NCBI GenBank assembly: GCA_017443895.1
Contig: JAFSXU010000077.1
Span: forward strand, 1 to 64,000
DNA from: Clostridia bacterium
GTDB lineage: Bacteria > Bacillota > Clostridia > UBA1381
Length of the DNA: 64,000 nt
Direction: 5' to 3'
The position numbers were made by a program, and so were the translations under genes. Shown here one piece after another: positions 37,504 to 47,332 of this stretch; positions within the stretch are counted from its first letter, which is position 1, and each line of letters begins with the position of its first letter. The notes beneath the pieces were generated by a model. It did not search any database. It was given only the letters and a program-made list of their open reading frames with translations, and was not told where the DNA came from.

Positions 37504-40500
37504 ATGGACTGATGAACAGCTAAGGGCGATTGAAACAAAGAGCGGTGCAGGTTCAATTTTGGTAAGTGCCGCAGCAGGCTCCGGAAAAACGGCGGTTTTG
37601 GTTGAGAGAATTATACGAATGATTAAGAATAAGGAAACAAGCATTGACAGATTATTGGTTGTTACCTTTACAAATGCCGCTGCCGCCCAAATGCGTGAAA
37701 AAATAGTAAAAAAGCTTTACCAAAGCCTTAAAACAGACTGTGACGATAAGGACTGGATATCAAAGCAGATAGGTCTTGCATCAAGCGCCGATATTGCAAC
37801 TATTGACTCGTTTTGTATGCGGGTGTTGAAAAATAATTTCTATGCATTAGGTGTTGATCCCGATTTTCGGATTGCAGATAATGCCGAGAGTCAAATCATT
37901 GCAGACCAGGCAATTGACGGCTTGTTTGACAGACTGTATAATGCGGATAAGAATACGGAAGATTATAAAAAATTTAACCATCTGTTAAATATCTATGCCG
38001 ATAACCGCTCGGACAAGGGCTTAAAAAATCAGATAAAGAGCATATATGATTTTTCGCAGTCCTTTGCAATGCCTGAGCTGTGGCTTGCACAGGCGCAGGA
38101 TATGTATAGCTCAGATATGGAGCATAGCGGCTGGATGCGTCAGGTTATTCCGCATAGATATATAAGAGAAATCGGAATAGGGTACTATAAAAAGCTTCAA
38201 AAGCTTGTCCATGATATGGCAGGCGAGGTTATGGAGACAGACCGAAAAGCAAATATAAGCGAGGCTGAGGCAAATACAGTTATAATGAACTATACGGATA
38301 TGGCAAAGGGTGTGTTTTTTGCTATGGAGGTTGCAAAAATGCTGATAGCTGCCGATAGCTGGAATGTCGCAAATGCTATATATAATGAACATATACATGG
38401 CAGTAATTGTGTTGATGGGCTAAACGCAAAAATGAAACCGAAGGATATTTTGGTTGATTGGGCGATATGGAAAAAGTATTGTTCAAGGCGCAATAAGCTC
38501 ATAAAAGATTTTTTCGGGGCGTGTTCAATATTCAGATTATCAGAGAATGAGGTGGGAGAGGCGTTTCACGGACCTGAGCTTAAAAACCAAATAGATGAGC
38601 TTGTATGGCTTGTGGAGCTTTACGGTAAGGAGTTTACAAGACAGAAGGAAATCAGAAACATAAAGGAGTTTAGCGATATAGAGCATCTGGTGTGTGATTT
38701 ATTCCTGCAAAACGAGGATGTCAGAAATGAATATATTGATAAATATGATGAAATCCTTATTGATGAGTACCAGGACACGAATGGCTTGCAGGATACGATA
38801 TTTACAAGCATATCAAAGGATTGCAAAAATATATTCATGGTTGGCGACCTTAAACAGAGTATATACCGTTTCCGTGGCGGAGACCCTACCATATTTAAAG
38901 GAAAAAGCTTTGATTTTGACAGGCCCGACACCAATGATGTAAAAATTGACCTGTCCGAAAATTTCAGAAGCGGTCAGGAGGTATTATCATGTGTAAATGA
39001 TATGTTTGAAGCTGTAATGAGCGACTATACCGGTGATGTTGATTATGGCGATACCGAAAAAATCGTAAGACATTCCGATGCGGATGTGTGGGACGATAAA
39101 TACCGTGCCGAGATGCATTATCTTACATACCAAAGTACCGACAGCGAGGAAGATGCCGAGCAGATTATGATAGAGGCTGAATTTGTGGCGGATAAAATTG
39201 CGGATATGTTAAAGTCGGGCTTTACGGTGCGTGACGAGGGAAAAGAGCGCCCTATAAGGCTTGGAGATATAACAATACTGTCAAGGTCGGTGCGTATGGG
39301 CTTTGGTGATGTTGTCAAAACTGCACTTGATAAAAGAAATATACCCTCGTATATCGAGATTGAGGACTATTTTCAAAAGCGTGAGATAAAAACCATGCTC
39401 GCCCTTATATCTGTAATAGACAATAATCTTCAGGATATTCCGCTTGCTGCCGTTATGAGGTCGCCTATAGGCAATTTCAGTGAGAACGATATGGCAAGGA
39501 TAAGGATATATACGCGCAGCGGATATTTGTATAATGCCATAAAGAATTACAGAACGGATGAGGAGGGCATAACAAAGGAGGAAATCGCACTTAAAATCAA
39601 ATGCCGTAATTTTATAAGTAATTTAAAGCGCTGGAGAGGTTACTTAAAACAAAAGACTGTTGCACAGATTATATGGAGCATTTATGAAGAAACGGGCTTT
39701 TATGATTTTATGGGCGCATATGAGGGAGGATATGAGGCGCAGGCTAATTTAAGACTGCTCTATGAGCGTGCAAAAGCATATGAGGCTCTGGGATTTGGCG
39801 GACTGTTCAATTTTGTTAAGTATATTGCAAGGATTGAGGAGCAGGGCGATTTAAGCGGTGCAAGTATGGCAAGCGAGGGAGCGGATGCAGTGCGTGTTAT
39901 GACTATGCACAAAAGCAAGGGACTTGAGTTTCCGGTTGTGTTTCTTGTCGGTATGGGTAAAAAACTAAGAAGCAGCAGTGCTCAGTCAAATATAATCCTG
40001 CATAAGGATTACGGTATCGCAATCAAGTATGCAGATGCGGAGCTTGGGTATTTTGAGGATAATCTGTGTACCTCAATACTGAAAAAACTAAACGACCGTG
40101 AAAATCTTTCCGAGCTTATGCGACTTTTGTATGTGGGAATGACAAGGCCAAAGAATAAGCTGATAGTTGTTGCCGCTGCCAAGCTAAATCCGACAAAGAA
40201 CAAAACCTACGAGGATAAGGTATCAGATAAGCTTGCAATGTGGAAAAATCACGAGATTGAGCCGGAGGAAGCCACAAACTATGCCGACTGGATATGCCCT
40301 GTTGCGATGTCGGGAGTAAAAAGCTGGGAGTTTTATCATCATGATGCACAAATACCCCAAAATGAGGATACGGTATCGGATAATGAGGTTGATATTCAAA
40401 TAAGCGATGAATTAAGGCAGGCTGTTTGTAAAAGCTTTGAATATGAATATGAGTATTCAAAAAGCGGAATGATTGCATCAAAGACATCGGTAACAGCCCT

Positions 40501-41158
40501 GAAGCAAAAAAACATTGAAACAGTTATTGATGAGCATGCCGACAGACATTATGAATATGATCCTATATATATGGACACCGTGCCTGAATTTATGCGTGAT
40601 AAAAAGCTCGGCAGTGAGATAGGAACCGCACATCATCAGGTAATGGCATATATTGACCTTGATAAGATACGGGAGCTTAAAAGTTATGCTGAATTTGTTG
40701 ACAGTGAGATATTAAGAATTGCCGAGGAGGGGCAAATAGATAAATACTATTATGAAGACGAAAAAATGCGTGAGAATATAAATAGGCACATCTGCGGTTT
40801 TTTTGAAAGCAGTTTGGGAAAGGCTATGCTTTTATCAAATACGGTGTATCGGGAGAGGGCGTTTGAGATAGAAATACCTGCAACCGAGTATGACACATCG
40901 CTTGAGGATAGGTATAGCAATGAAAAGGTAATATTACAGGGTATTATAGACTGCTTTTTTGAAACCGATGACGGAGTAATACTGCTTGATTATAAAACCG
41001 ATTACTGTGGAGGCGGAAAAAAGGTTGATGAGATAAAGGAAAGGTATTCAATCCAGCTTGACTTGTATAAAAGGGCGATTGAGAGGATAACGGGTAAAAA
41101 AGTTGTCAAAAAATATCTGTATCTGTTTGATATGGGTAAGGAATATGAAATTTTTTAA
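37493..41158 (+). CDS. addA: ATP-dependent helicase/nuclease subunit A
   Basis: 1221 residues. UvrD-like helicase with Walker A SAAAGSGKT at 26-33, DEYQDTN (Walker B), GDLKQSIYRFRGG and VMTMHKSKGLEFPVVF, and a C-terminal RecB-family nuclease with LLDYKTDY. Works with AddB in recombinational repair. ATG at 37493 is taken because AGGAG lies 9 nt upstream; ATG 37484 is too close to it. Confidence 0.95.
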   Translation: MAIKWTDEQLRAIETKSGAGSILVSAAAGSGKTAVLVERIIRMIKNKETSIDRLLVVTFTNAAAAQMREKIVKKLYQSLKTDCDDKDWISKQIGLASSADIATIDSFCMRVLKNNFYALGVDPDFRIADNAESQIIADQAIDGLFDRLYNADKNTEDYKKFNHLLNIYADNRSDKGLKNQIKSIYDFSQSFAMPELWLAQAQDMYSSDMEHSGWMRQVIPHRYIREIGIGYYKKLQKLVHDMAGEVMETDRKANISEAEANTVIMNYTDMAKGVFFAMEVAKMLIAADSWNVANAIYNEHIHGSNCVDGLNAKMKPKDILVDWAIWKKYCSRRNKLIKDFFGACSIFRLSENEVGEAFHGPELKNQIDELVWLVELYGKEFTRQKEIRNIKEFSDIEHLVCDLFLQNEDVRNEYIDKYDEILIDEYQDTNGLQDTIFTSISKDCKNIFMVGDLKQSIYRFRGGDPTIFKGKSFDFDRPDTNDVKIDLSENFRSGQEVLSCVNDMFEAVMSDYTGDVDYGDTEKIVRHSDADVWDDKYRAEMHYLTYQSTDSEEDAEQIMIEAEFVADKIADMLKSGFTVRDEGKERPIRLGDITILSRSVRMGFGDVVKTALDKRNIPSYIEIEDYFQKREIKTMLALISVIDNNLQDIPLAAVMRSPIGNFSENDMARIRIYTRSGYLYNAIKNYRTDEEGITKEEIALKIKCRNFISNLKRWRGYLKQKTVAQIIWSIYEETGFYDFMGAYEGGYEAQANLRLLYERAKAYEALGFGGLFNFVKYIARIEEQGDLSGASMASEGADAVRVMTMHKSKGLEFPVVFLVGMGKKLRSSSAQSNIILHKDYGIAIKYADAELGYFEDNLCTSILKKLNDRENLSELMRLLYVGMTRPKNKLIVVAAAKLNPTKNKTYEDKVSDKLAMWKNHEIEPEEATNYADWICPVAMSGVKSWEFYHHDAQIPQNEDTVSDNEVDIQISDELRQAVCKSFEYEYEYSKSGMIASKTSVTALKQKNIETVIDEHADRHYEYDPIYMDTVPEFMRDKKLGSEIGTAHHQVMAYIDLDKIRELKSYAEFVDSEILRIAEEGQIDKYYYEDEKMRENINRHICGFFESSLGKAMLLSNTVYRERAFEIEIPATEYDTSLEDRYSNEKVILQGIIDCFFETDDGVILLDYKTDYCGGGKKVDEIKERYSIQLDLYKRAIERITGKKVVKKYLYLFDMGKEYEIF

Positions 41159-41236
41159 TGTATTTTCCTGTTTGGTATTTATTTTATTCTCAAAATGTGT
41201 TAAAATATATCAAAACAGTTTGTACGAGGTATGCAA

Positions 41237-41593
41237 ATGGAAACTTACGGATTTAGAAAAAAGAAAAAGCTGTGGCGTATTCCCTTAATAGTTGTGGGGA
41301 GTATATTCCTTATTATATATGCGGTTGGGATAATAGTAAGTGTTACAAATGCCGATAGGGATAAAATAACAAGATCGGTATCTGAAAATAATGTGCTAAA
41401 GGAGCAGATAAACACGCTTAATATGCAAATCTCGGATATGCAAAAGCAAATTGATGACTTAAACGCTCAAATTGCCGCAATGCCAACTCCAGAACCAACA
41501 CCCGAGGCATCGCCCGAAGCAGTGGCAGAGCAAGAGGAGCAAACAAGCCCAAGAAGTGAGTATGAAGAATACAGTGAATATGGCGAGTATTAA
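41237..41593 (+). CDS. Small membrane protein with coiled coil
   Basis: 118 residues. A short basic N-terminus (FRKKKKLWRI), one membrane helix (about 15-38), then a heptad-like coiled coil (LKEQINTLNMQISDMQKQIDDLNAQIAAM) and an acidic tail of Pro/Glu/Ser and Tyr-rich repeats. The layout recalls septum-associated FtsL/DivIC-like proteins, but no family signature is present. ATG 41237 has GAGGT 6 nt upstream. Function unknown. Confidence 0.6.
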   Translation: METYGFRKKKKLWRIPLIVVGSIFLIIYAVGIIVSVTNADRDKITRSVSENNVLKEQINTLNMQISDMQKQIDDLNAQIAAMPTPEPTPEASPEAVAEQEEQTSPRSEYEEYSEYGEY

Positions 41594-41626
41594 CATCAAA
41601 AAAGGCTTCGGCCTTTTTTGATGTTA
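41592..41626. terminator. Intrinsic terminator
   Basis: AACATCAAAAAAGGC-TTCG-GCCTTTTTTGATGTT, symmetrical, UUCG tetraloop. Confidence 0.9.
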
Positions 41627-41678
41627 ATATAACCTGATATAATTATACAAAAAAACTTCAAAAAATTCCAAAAAACGC

Positions 41679-41708
41679 TTGACATATCAATATATTGTAT
41701 GTTACAAT
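41679..41708 (+). promoter_or_regulatory. Promoter of rpmG-secE-nusG
   Basis: TTGACA, 18-nt spacer, TACAAT. Confidence 0.82.
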
Positions 41709-41789
41709 GTCTTTGCTCAAATGAGGCTCTTTTTTTTTGCTACACTAAAAAAGGAGTATCAATTCGTTATAAAGTGGAGGTGTTTTTAG

Positions 41790-41939
41790 ATGAGAGTAAA
41801 GATTACATTAGCATGTACAGAGTGCAAGCAGAGAAACTACAATACAATGAAGAACAAGAAGAACGATCCGGACAGACTTGAGATGAACAAGTATTGTAAG
41901 TTCTGCAGAAAGCATACACTTCATAAAGAAACAAAGTAA
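41790..41939 (+). CDS. rpmG: 50S ribosomal protein L33
   Basis: 49 residues, beginning [19 protein letters not shown]. Two CxxC pairs (CTEC and CKFC) show the zinc-binding C+ type of L33. GGAGG lies 8 nt before the ATG. Too short for routine gene finders but in its standard place before secE. Confidence 0.95.
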   Translation: MRVKITLACTECKQRNYNTMKNKKNDPDRLEMNKYCKFCRKHTLHKETK

Positions 41940-41982
41940 TTAAACGGAATTTAGATTATAAGAAAGTAAGGATGTGTAAACA

Positions 41983-42204
41983 ATGGCAGGTACTAAAACA
42001 AAACAGAGTGGTCTACAAAGATTAACAAAGTTTTTTAAGGAAACAAAGGCTGAGCTTAGAAAGGTTACATGGCCGTCAAAGGATCAGCTTGTGCACAATA
42101 CAAGCATTATTATAGCATTCATTATTATCTTTACCGTAATTTTATCTGTATTGGATTTCGGTTTCCAGGAGTTATTCGGTTGGTTTGCAAACCTTATAGG
42201 TTAA
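41983..42204 (+). CDS. secE: Preprotein translocase subunit SecE
   Basis: 73 residues with the conserved amphipathic segment FFKETKAELRKVTWPSKDQL and one membrane helix, the short single-span SecE of Firmicutes. It braces SecY in the translocon. Standard rpmG-secE-nusG order. Confidence 0.94.
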   Translation: MAGTKTKQSGLQRLTKFFKETKAELRKVTWPSKDQLVHNTSIIIAFIIIFTVILSVLDFGFQELFGWFANLIG

Positions 42205-42239
42205 GAGCCTAAGAATAATAAAGGAAAGGAGAACTCAAT

Positions 42240-42761
42240 ATGGCACAGGACGCAAAATGGTATGTGGCTCACACATATTCAGGCTATGAAAATAAGGTAA
42301 AGGCTAATATTGAAAAGTCTGTTGAAAACCGAGGTATGCAGGATTTAATTCCCGATGTCAGAGTTCCTGTTGAGGAAGTAGTGGAGAAAAAGGGCGATGT
42401 GGAAAAGGTAACACAGCGTAAAATTTTCCCGGGCTATGTAGTAATAAAAATGGTTATGACAGACGAGAGCTGGTATGTTGTAAGAAACACCCGTGGAGTC
42501 ACAGGCTTTGTAGGTCCCGGCTCAAAACCCGTACCCCTTTCAGATGAAGAGGTAGCAAGAATGGGCATTGAAAAGGTAATGGCAGACCTGAAGGTTAAGG
42601 TAGGCGATTTTGTAGAGATAAAATCAGGACCTATGGAAGGCTTTTCAGGTAAGGTTACCGAGGTTGACAAGGACAGTGGTAAGGTCAATGTCATGGTATC
42701 AATGTTCAATCGTGAAACTCCGGTCGAGATTGACCATTCGCAGGTAACAATAATCGACTGA
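42240..42761 (+). CDS. nusG: Transcription termination/antitermination factor NusG
   Basis: 173 residues. N-terminal NGN domain (AKWYVAHTYSGYENKVKANIE, RKIFPGYVVIKM) and C-terminal KOW domain (VGDFVEIKSGPMEGFSGKV). It binds RNA polymerase and couples to the ribosome or Rho. Last gene before the ribosomal-protein leader of rplK. Confidence 0.96.
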   Translation: MAQDAKWYVAHTYSGYENKVKANIEKSVENRGMQDLIPDVRVPVEEVVEKKGDVEKVTQRKIFPGYVVIKMVMTDESWYVVRNTRGVTGFVGPGSKPVPLSDEEVARMGIEKVMADLKVKVGDFVEIKSGPMEGFSGKVTEVDKDSGKVNVMVSMFNRETPVEIDHSQVTIID

Positions 42762-42821
42762 AATTAAGTTAGTTTATAATACGCATTATGCGTTTTATAA
42801 TATCCCTCTATGGTAGTGCGT

Positions 42822-42873
42822 ATGCATTGCCGACAGTGGGAGGGCATATTATGCCCGACATTACCACATGCAG
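42822..42873 (+). promoter_or_regulatory. Probable L1-binding leader of rplK-rplA
   Basis: Stem TGCA(42823-)/TGCA(-42872) enclosing GTGGGAGGGCAT..ATGCCC..ACCAC. This GUGGGAG/ACCAC fold imitates the L1 site on 23S rRNA and is found before rplK in other Firmicutes as far as I recall; autoregulation by L1 is inferred. Confidence 0.55.
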
Positions 42874-42912
42874 AATGAAAATTCTGTAAATAAACAAGGA
42901 GGTGGCCATAAA

Positions 42913-43338
42913 ATGGCACAGAAAGTACAAGGATACATTAAATTACAGATTCCTGCAGGCAAAGCAACTCCGGCACCACCTGTCGGACCGGCTTTAGGTC
43001 AGCACGGAATTAACATCGCACAATTCACAAAGGAATTTAACGAAAAGACAGCAAAGGACGCAGGTCTTATCATTCCTGTAGTAATTACAGTATATGCAGA
43101 CCGTTCTTTCTCATTCGTAACCAAGACTCCACCGGCAGCCGTTCTTATTAAGAAGGCATGTAAGATTGAGAGTGGTTCAGGTGTTCCAAACAAGACTAAG
43201 GTTGCAACAATTTCAAAAGCAGACCTTCAGGCTATTGCAGAGCAGAAGATGCCTGACTTAAACGCTGCATCAGTTGAGGCGGCAATGAGTATGATCGCAG
43301 GTACTTGCAGAAGTATGGGCGTACTAATCGGAGACTAA
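42913..43338 (+). CDS. rplK: 50S ribosomal protein L11
   Basis: 141 residues, full length. N-terminal [29 protein letters not shown] and the C-terminal rRNA-binding domain with [11 protein letters not shown] 42913 has AAGGAGGTGG upstream; ATG 42868 lies in the leader and is rejected. Part of the GTPase-associated centre; thiopeptide target. Confidence 0.96.
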   Translation: MAQKVQGYIKLQIPAGKATPAPPVGPALGQHGINIAQFTKEFNEKTAKDAGLIIPVVITVYADRSFSFVTKTPPAAVLIKKACKIESGSGVPNKTKVATISKADLQAIAEQKMPDLNAASVEAAMSMIAGTCRSMGVLIGD

Positions 43339-43402
43339 GTTATAGAATAAGTGGGAGAGCTAAAAATTTAAGGCTTGTTTGACCACGAAGGAGGAGAAAA
43401 GA

Positions 43403-44098
43403 ATGTTCAGAGGAAAGAAATATCAGGACAGCGCAAAGCTTATTGACAGAGCTATGCAGTATGATCCTGCACAGGCATTAGAGCTTGTAACAAAGACAGC
43501 TAAGGCTAAGTTTGATGAAACAGTCGAAGCACACATTAAGCTTGGTGTTGACTCTCGTCACGCTGACCAGCAGGTAAGAGGTGCAATCGTATTACCAAAC
43601 GGTATCGGTAAGACTGTAAAGGTTTTAGTATTTGCAAAGGGTCCTAAGGCAGACGAAGCAAAGGCAGCAGGTGCAGACTTTGTAGGCGAAATGGACATGG
43701 TAGAGAAAATCCAGCAGGAGAACTGGTTTGACTTTGATGTAGTAGTTGCTACACCTGATATGATGGGCGTTGTAGGTCGTTTAGGTAAGGTTTTGGGACC
43801 TAAGGGCTTAATGCCGTCACCAAAGGCAGGTACAGTAACTATGGATGTTACAAGAGCCGTAAACGAGATTAAGGCAGGTAAGATTGAGTACAGACTTGAT
43901 AAGACAAACATTATCCACTGCCCAATCGGTAAGGCATCATTTGGTGCTGAGAAATTGACAGAGAACTTTAACGCACTTTTAGGCGCAGTTGTAAAGGCAA
44001 AGCCCTCAGCTGCAAAGGGTCAGTATTTAAGAAGCATAACAGTTGCATCAACTATGGGCCCCGGTGTTAAGGTAAACACAGCTAAGGTTGCTCAGTAA
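43403..44098 (+). CDS. rplA: 50S ribosomal protein L1
   Basis: 231 residues. Starts [21 protein letters not shown] and has the conserved [14 protein letters not shown] loop. It forms the L1 stalk and represses its own operon by binding the leader. ATG 43403 has GGAGG 8 nt before; ATG 43379 upstream is unsupported. Confidence 0.96.
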   Translation: MFRGKKYQDSAKLIDRAMQYDPAQALELVTKTAKAKFDETVEAHIKLGVDSRHADQQVRGAIVLPNGIGKTVKVLVFAKGPKADEAKAAGADFVGEMDMVEKIQQENWFDFDVVVATPDMMGVVGRLGKVLGPKGLMPSPKAGTVTMDVTRAVNEIKAGKIEYRLDKTNIIHCPIGKASFGAEKLTENFNALLGAVVKAKPSAAKGQYLRSITVASTMGPGVKVNTAKVAQ

Positions 44099-44116
44099 AA
44101 AAATAGCAAAAAAGGC

Positions 44117-44145
44117 TTGACAGATGTATTTTTCTGTGTTATTAT
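44117..44145 (+). promoter_or_regulatory. Promoter of rplJ-rplL
   Basis: TTGACA, 17-nt spacer, TATTAT directly before the L10 leader. Confidence 0.85.
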
Positions 44146-44159
44146 AACACAGTTGAATA

Positions 44160-44275
44160 AACAAATCCGTAGACAGTAGGCAGTTTCTTAAATGAAATGT
44201 AAGACCAACCGAGGGTAAATTATAGTATGATTACTATGGCTCTTTGCGTCTACGGCAAAGAGCCTTTCTTTATAC
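44160..44275 (+). ncRNA. Ribosomal protein L10 leader
   Basis: The transcript leader has the typical arrangement of the Firmicute L10 (rplJ) leader: a branched structure around GTAGACAGTAGG and AAGACCAACCGAGG that binds L10(L12)4, then a terminator-like hairpin GGCTCTTTGC/GCAAAGAGCC with T-run at 44238-44272. Binding of surplus L10-L12 favours termination. Confidence 0.85.
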
Positions 44276-44309
44276 GAAAGGCATAAATATTTATAGGAGG
44301 TGAAAATTT

Positions 44310-44960
44310 ATGCCAAGTGCAAAAGTATTAGAGGCAAAGAAGGCACAGGTTGCCGAGACTGTTGAGTTGTTAAAGAACGCACAGACAGGCGTACTTGTTG
44401 ACTATCGTGGTCTTACGGTTTCTGAGGACACAGACCTTAGAAACAAGCTTCGTGAAGCAAAAGTAAATTACTTTGTTATCAAGAACACTCTTTTATCTCT
44501 TGCGACAAAGGAGTTAGGTCTTGACGGACTTGAAGAAGCTCTTCACGGACCTACAGCCCTTGCATTATCAGACGAGGATCCTGTAGCTCCTGCAAAAATT
44601 CTTGCAGACTTTGCAAAGAAGAATGATAAGCTTGAGATTAAGTCAGGATTTATGGATGGCGCAGTAATGAGCTTAGACGAGATTAAGAAGCTTGCAGCAA
44701 CACCAAATATGGAAACATTGATTGCTACAATGATGGGAAGCTTGAATGCTCCTGTATCAAATCTTGTTCGTTTGTTGCAGACTATCGTAGATGGCGGCGA
44801 GGAATTCGATGCTCTTATAGCTAAGAAGAGCGGTGAAGCTACACAAGAGGCTCCTGCTGAGGAAGCAGCAGCTCCGGCTCAGGAAGCTACAGAAGAGACA
44901 GCTACAGAGGAAGCACCAACTGCAGAGGCTCCCGCTGAGGAAGCTCCGGCTGCAGAATAA
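44310..44960 (+). CDS. rplJ: 50S ribosomal protein L10
   Basis: 216 residues. The N-terminal rRNA-binding domain (VLVDYRGLTVSEDTDLRNKLREAKV) and the L12-binding helix are normal. The last 45 residues or so are an extra Glu/Ala/Pro/Thr tail built of APAEEA-like repeats, which most L10 proteins (165-175 residues) lack. GGAGGTG site before ATG 44310. Confidence 0.95.
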   Translation: MPSAKVLEAKKAQVAETVELLKNAQTGVLVDYRGLTVSEDTDLRNKLREAKVNYFVIKNTLLSLATKELGLDGLEEALHGPTALALSDEDPVAPAKILADFAKKNDKLEIKSGFMDGAVMSLDEIKKLAATPNMETLIATMMGSLNAPVSNLVRLLQTIVDGGEEFDALIAKKSGEATQEAPAEEAAAPAQEATEETATEEAPTAEAPAEEAPAAE

Positions 44961-45006
44961 TTAAGAAAAGAAACTCAAATTTAAAATTATTTAGGAGGAA
45001 ACAAAA

Positions 45007-45378
45007 ATGGCAGATTTAAATGCAATTCTTGATTCAATCAAGGAATTAAAGTTATTAGAAGTTGCAGAATTAGTAAAGATGATGGAAGAAGAATTCGGCG
45101 TAAGTGCAGCAGCTCCTGTTATGGTAGCAGGTGCAGGCGCAGCTGAAGGCGGCGCAGCTGAGGAGAAGTCAGAGTTTGATGTAATCTTAGCAGATGCAGG
45201 TGCATCAAAGCTTGGCGTAATCAAGGTTGTAAGAGAGATTACAGGCTTAGGTCTTAAGGAAGCAAAGGCTCTTGTTGACGGCGCTCCGGGCACAGTTAAG
45301 GAAGCTGTAGCTAAGGAAGAGGCTGAGTCAATCAAGACAAAGCTTGAAGAAGCTGGTGCTAAGGTAGAATTAAAGTAA
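45007..45378 (+). CDS. rplL: 50S ribosomal protein L7/L12
   Basis: 123 residues: N-terminal dimer/L10-binding helix, Ala/Gly hinge ([20 protein letters not shown]) and C-terminal factor-binding domain ([27 protein letters not shown]). Follows rplJ by 46 bp in the normal order. Confidence 0.97.
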   Translation: MADLNAILDSIKELKLLEVAELVKMMEEEFGVSAAAPVMVAGAGAAEGGAAEEKSEFDVILADAGASKLGVIKVVREITGLGLKEAKALVDGAPGTVKEAVAKEEAESIKTKLEEAGAKVELK

Positions 45379-45416
45379 TTAACTCTTGATTTTAGTCTGC
45401 TCAAAAGGGTGATAGT

Positions 45417-45926
45417 ATGATTATTGATGTATCGTCTATTTTAAAAGAAACAGGTGGCATAATCCATATAGATGGTGAGGTCGCTGTGGAAGAGATAGAA
45501 TTTTGCGGAAATAGTTACTCGTTTAAAACACCGTTTCGTGTTTTGGGTAGTGTTTCAAACAACGGTACAACACTTGTTTTAGAAGCAGATTGCAGTGCCA
45601 TTGTGAAAACTCAATGCTCTCGCTGTATGAAGGATATAGATGTTCCGATTGATTTTGAAATATCTGAAACTCTTGTACAGGGCGAGGAAAAGCAGGACGA
45701 GTTTGAAGATGTAATTGTCTTTGACGGATACGAAATAAGCATAGACGAGATAGTGTCAAATAATTTCATTATGAATGTTGATGCAAGGTATTTGTGTAAG
45801 GACGATTGCAAAGGTCTTTGCCCAAGCTGCGGTAAAGACTTGAATGAGGGCGAATGTAACTGCAGTAATGATAATATAGACCCCCGATGGGCTAAATTAG
45901 CAGAAATGATAAAGAAAAAAGATTAA
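45417..45926 (+). CDS. YceD/DUF177 family protein
   Basis: 169 residues. Has the DUF177 core (CSRCMKDIDVPIDFEISE) and a C-terminal zinc-like cluster CKDDCKGLCPSCGKDLNEGECNC before DPRWAKLAEM, all typical of YceD proteins found beside rpmF. They are linked to 23S rRNA maturation. 30 bp before rpmF; likely co-transcribed. Confidence 0.9.
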   Translation: MIIDVSSILKETGGIIHIDGEVAVEEIEFCGNSYSFKTPFRVLGSVSNNGTTLVLEADCSAIVKTQCSRCMKDIDVPIDFEISETLVQGEEKQDEFEDVIVFDGYEISIDEIVSNNFIMNVDARYLCKDDCKGLCPSCGKDLNEGECNCSNDNIDPRWAKLAEMIKKKD

Positions 45927-45956
45927 ATTAAGAGAAAATTATGGAGGTGTATCAAA

Positions 45957-46139
45957 ATGGCAGTACCTAAGAATAAAGTTTCAAAAGCAAGAAGAAACAA
46001 GAGACGCGCCAACTGGAAATTAACTCTTCCGGGTATGGTTGAATGTCCACAGTGCCACGAATTTAAGATGCCTCATAGAGTTTGTAAGTTCTGCGGATAC
46101 TACAATGGTAAGGAAGTTATAAAAAAGGTTGAGGATTAA
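45957..46139 (+). CDS. rpmF: 50S ribosomal protein L32
   Basis: 60 residues. Starts [20 protein letters not shown] and has two CxxC pairs (CPQC, CKFC) for zinc. GGAGG upstream. Often followed by plsX, but here a terminator and a minus-strand cluster follow. Confidence 0.96.
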   Translation: MAVPKNKVSKARRNKRRANWKLTLPGMVECPQCHEFKMPHRVCKFCGYYNGKEVIKKVED

Positions 46140-46155
46140 TTCCGGCTAAAAGTTC

Positions 46156-46192
46156 AACAGGGCTGTTGCGTGAGCAACAGCCCTGTTTTTTT
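46156..46192 (+). terminator. Intrinsic terminator after rpmF
   Basis: AACAGGGCTGTTGC/GCAACAGCCCTGTT with GTGA loop and T-run. Confidence 0.93.
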
Positions 46193-46304
46193 ACCGCCTG
46201 ATTGCATATTTTAAGAAAGTCCGTGTTAAGTCTTTTGCTGATTGTACATATTAACGCTTTAGTGTTTTTATATATCCTGTTAATCGGTTGACGGTGGGGC
46301 AGTA

Positions 46305-46342
46305 TAAAAAAAGCTCTTGCAAAGTATATGCAAAAGCTTTTT
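46305..46342 (-). terminator. Intrinsic terminator of dnaX-ybaB-recR
   Basis: Minus strand AAAAGCTTTTGCA/TGCAAGAGCTTTT with a T-run. Confidence 0.75.
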
Positions 46343-46359
46343 ATGTTCAGTTATAAAAG

Positions 46360-46956
46360 CTACATCGTCTGTCTGCCTTCTAATGCCTTTATAAGTGTCA
46401 TTTTATCGGCATATTCAAGGTCTGAGCCTATAGGTATACCGTGTGCAATCCTTGTAACCTTAACATCAAAGGGTGCAAGTAGCTTTGAAATATAGACAGC
46501 AGTTACCGTACCGCTCACAGTCGGATTTGTTGCCATAATAACCTCCTTTACCTCGCCTGATGCAAGGCGGAGTAAAAGCTCGTTTATCTTTATATCGTCG
46601 GGCGTTATTCCGTCCATTGGTGACAGAGCGCCGTGCAGAACATGGTAAAGACCGCTAAACTCGTTAGTGTTCTCAATTGCCGATACATCTTCGGGACTCT
46701 CAACAACGCATATAATTGATTTATCACGCTTATGTGATGAGCAAATCTTACACGGATCGGTGTCGGTGAGGTTTTGACAAACGGAGCAAAAATGTATGCT
46801 GTCTTTTGCGCCGATTATGGTTGATGCCATATCCGAAACCTCGTCCTTTGTCATATTCTCAAGAAGATAAAAGGCAATCCTCTCCGCACTTTTATGCCCG
46901 ATACCGGGCAGACGCTCAAATTTTTCTATAAGCTTTTCTATTTGTGCTGCGTGCAT
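46360..46956 (-). CDS. recR: Recombination protein RecR
   Basis: 198 residues. Helix-hairpin-helix near the N-terminus ([17 protein letters not shown]), C4 zinc finger ([16 protein letters not shown]) and a Toprim domain ([14 protein letters not shown]). With RecO it loads RecA at gaps. Third gene of the classical dnaX-ybaB-recR unit, 4 bp after ybaB. Confidence 0.96.
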   Translation of the reverse strand: MHAAQIEKLIEKFERLPGIGHKSAERIAFYLLENMTKDEVSDMASTIIGAKDSIHFCSVCQNLTDTDPCKICSSHKRDKSIICVVESPEDVSAIENTNEFSGLYHVLHGALSPMDGITPDDIKINELLLRLASGEVKEVIMATNPTVSGTVTAVYISKLLAPFDVKVTRIAHGIPIGSDLEYADKMTLIKALEGRQTM

Positions 46957-46960
46957 AGTC

Positions 46961-47314
46961 TTAGAATAGTCCCGGGATATTAAGACCGCCCGTAATTGCG
47001 CTCATACCCTCTGCCATAAGCTCTTCTGCCTGCTTTATTGCATCGTTTACGGCAACCAAAACCAAATCCTCCAATGTTTCAACATCGTCAGGATCAACAA
47101 CATCAGGATTTATTTTTATTGACTTAATTTCCTTGTTTCCTGATGCAACAACTGTTACCATGCCACCGCCTGAAGTTGCGGTTACTTCTTTTGCTTCGAT
47201 TTCTGCCTGAGCCTTTTCCATCTGCTCCTGCATCTGCTGTGCACGCTTAACAACTGATGACATATTCTTGTTAGTGTTCATGCCTGCGCCTGAAAAACCT
47301 TTGTATTTACCCAT
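46961..47314 (-). CDS. YbaB/EbfC nucleoid-associated protein
   Basis: 117 residues. Helix [24 protein letters not shown] followed by the strand [37 protein letters not shown], diagnostic of the family, which binds DNA as a dimer. The gene lies between dnaX and recR with AGAGGT before the ATG. Confidence 0.94.
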   Translation of the reverse strand: MGKYKGFSGAGMNTNKNMSSVVKRAQQMQEQMEKAQAEIEAKEVTATSGGGMVTVVASGNKEIKSIKINPDVVDPDDVETLEDLVLVAVNDAIKQAEELMAEGMSAITGGLNIPGLF

Positions 47315-47332
47315 TATTATATACCTCTTTCT

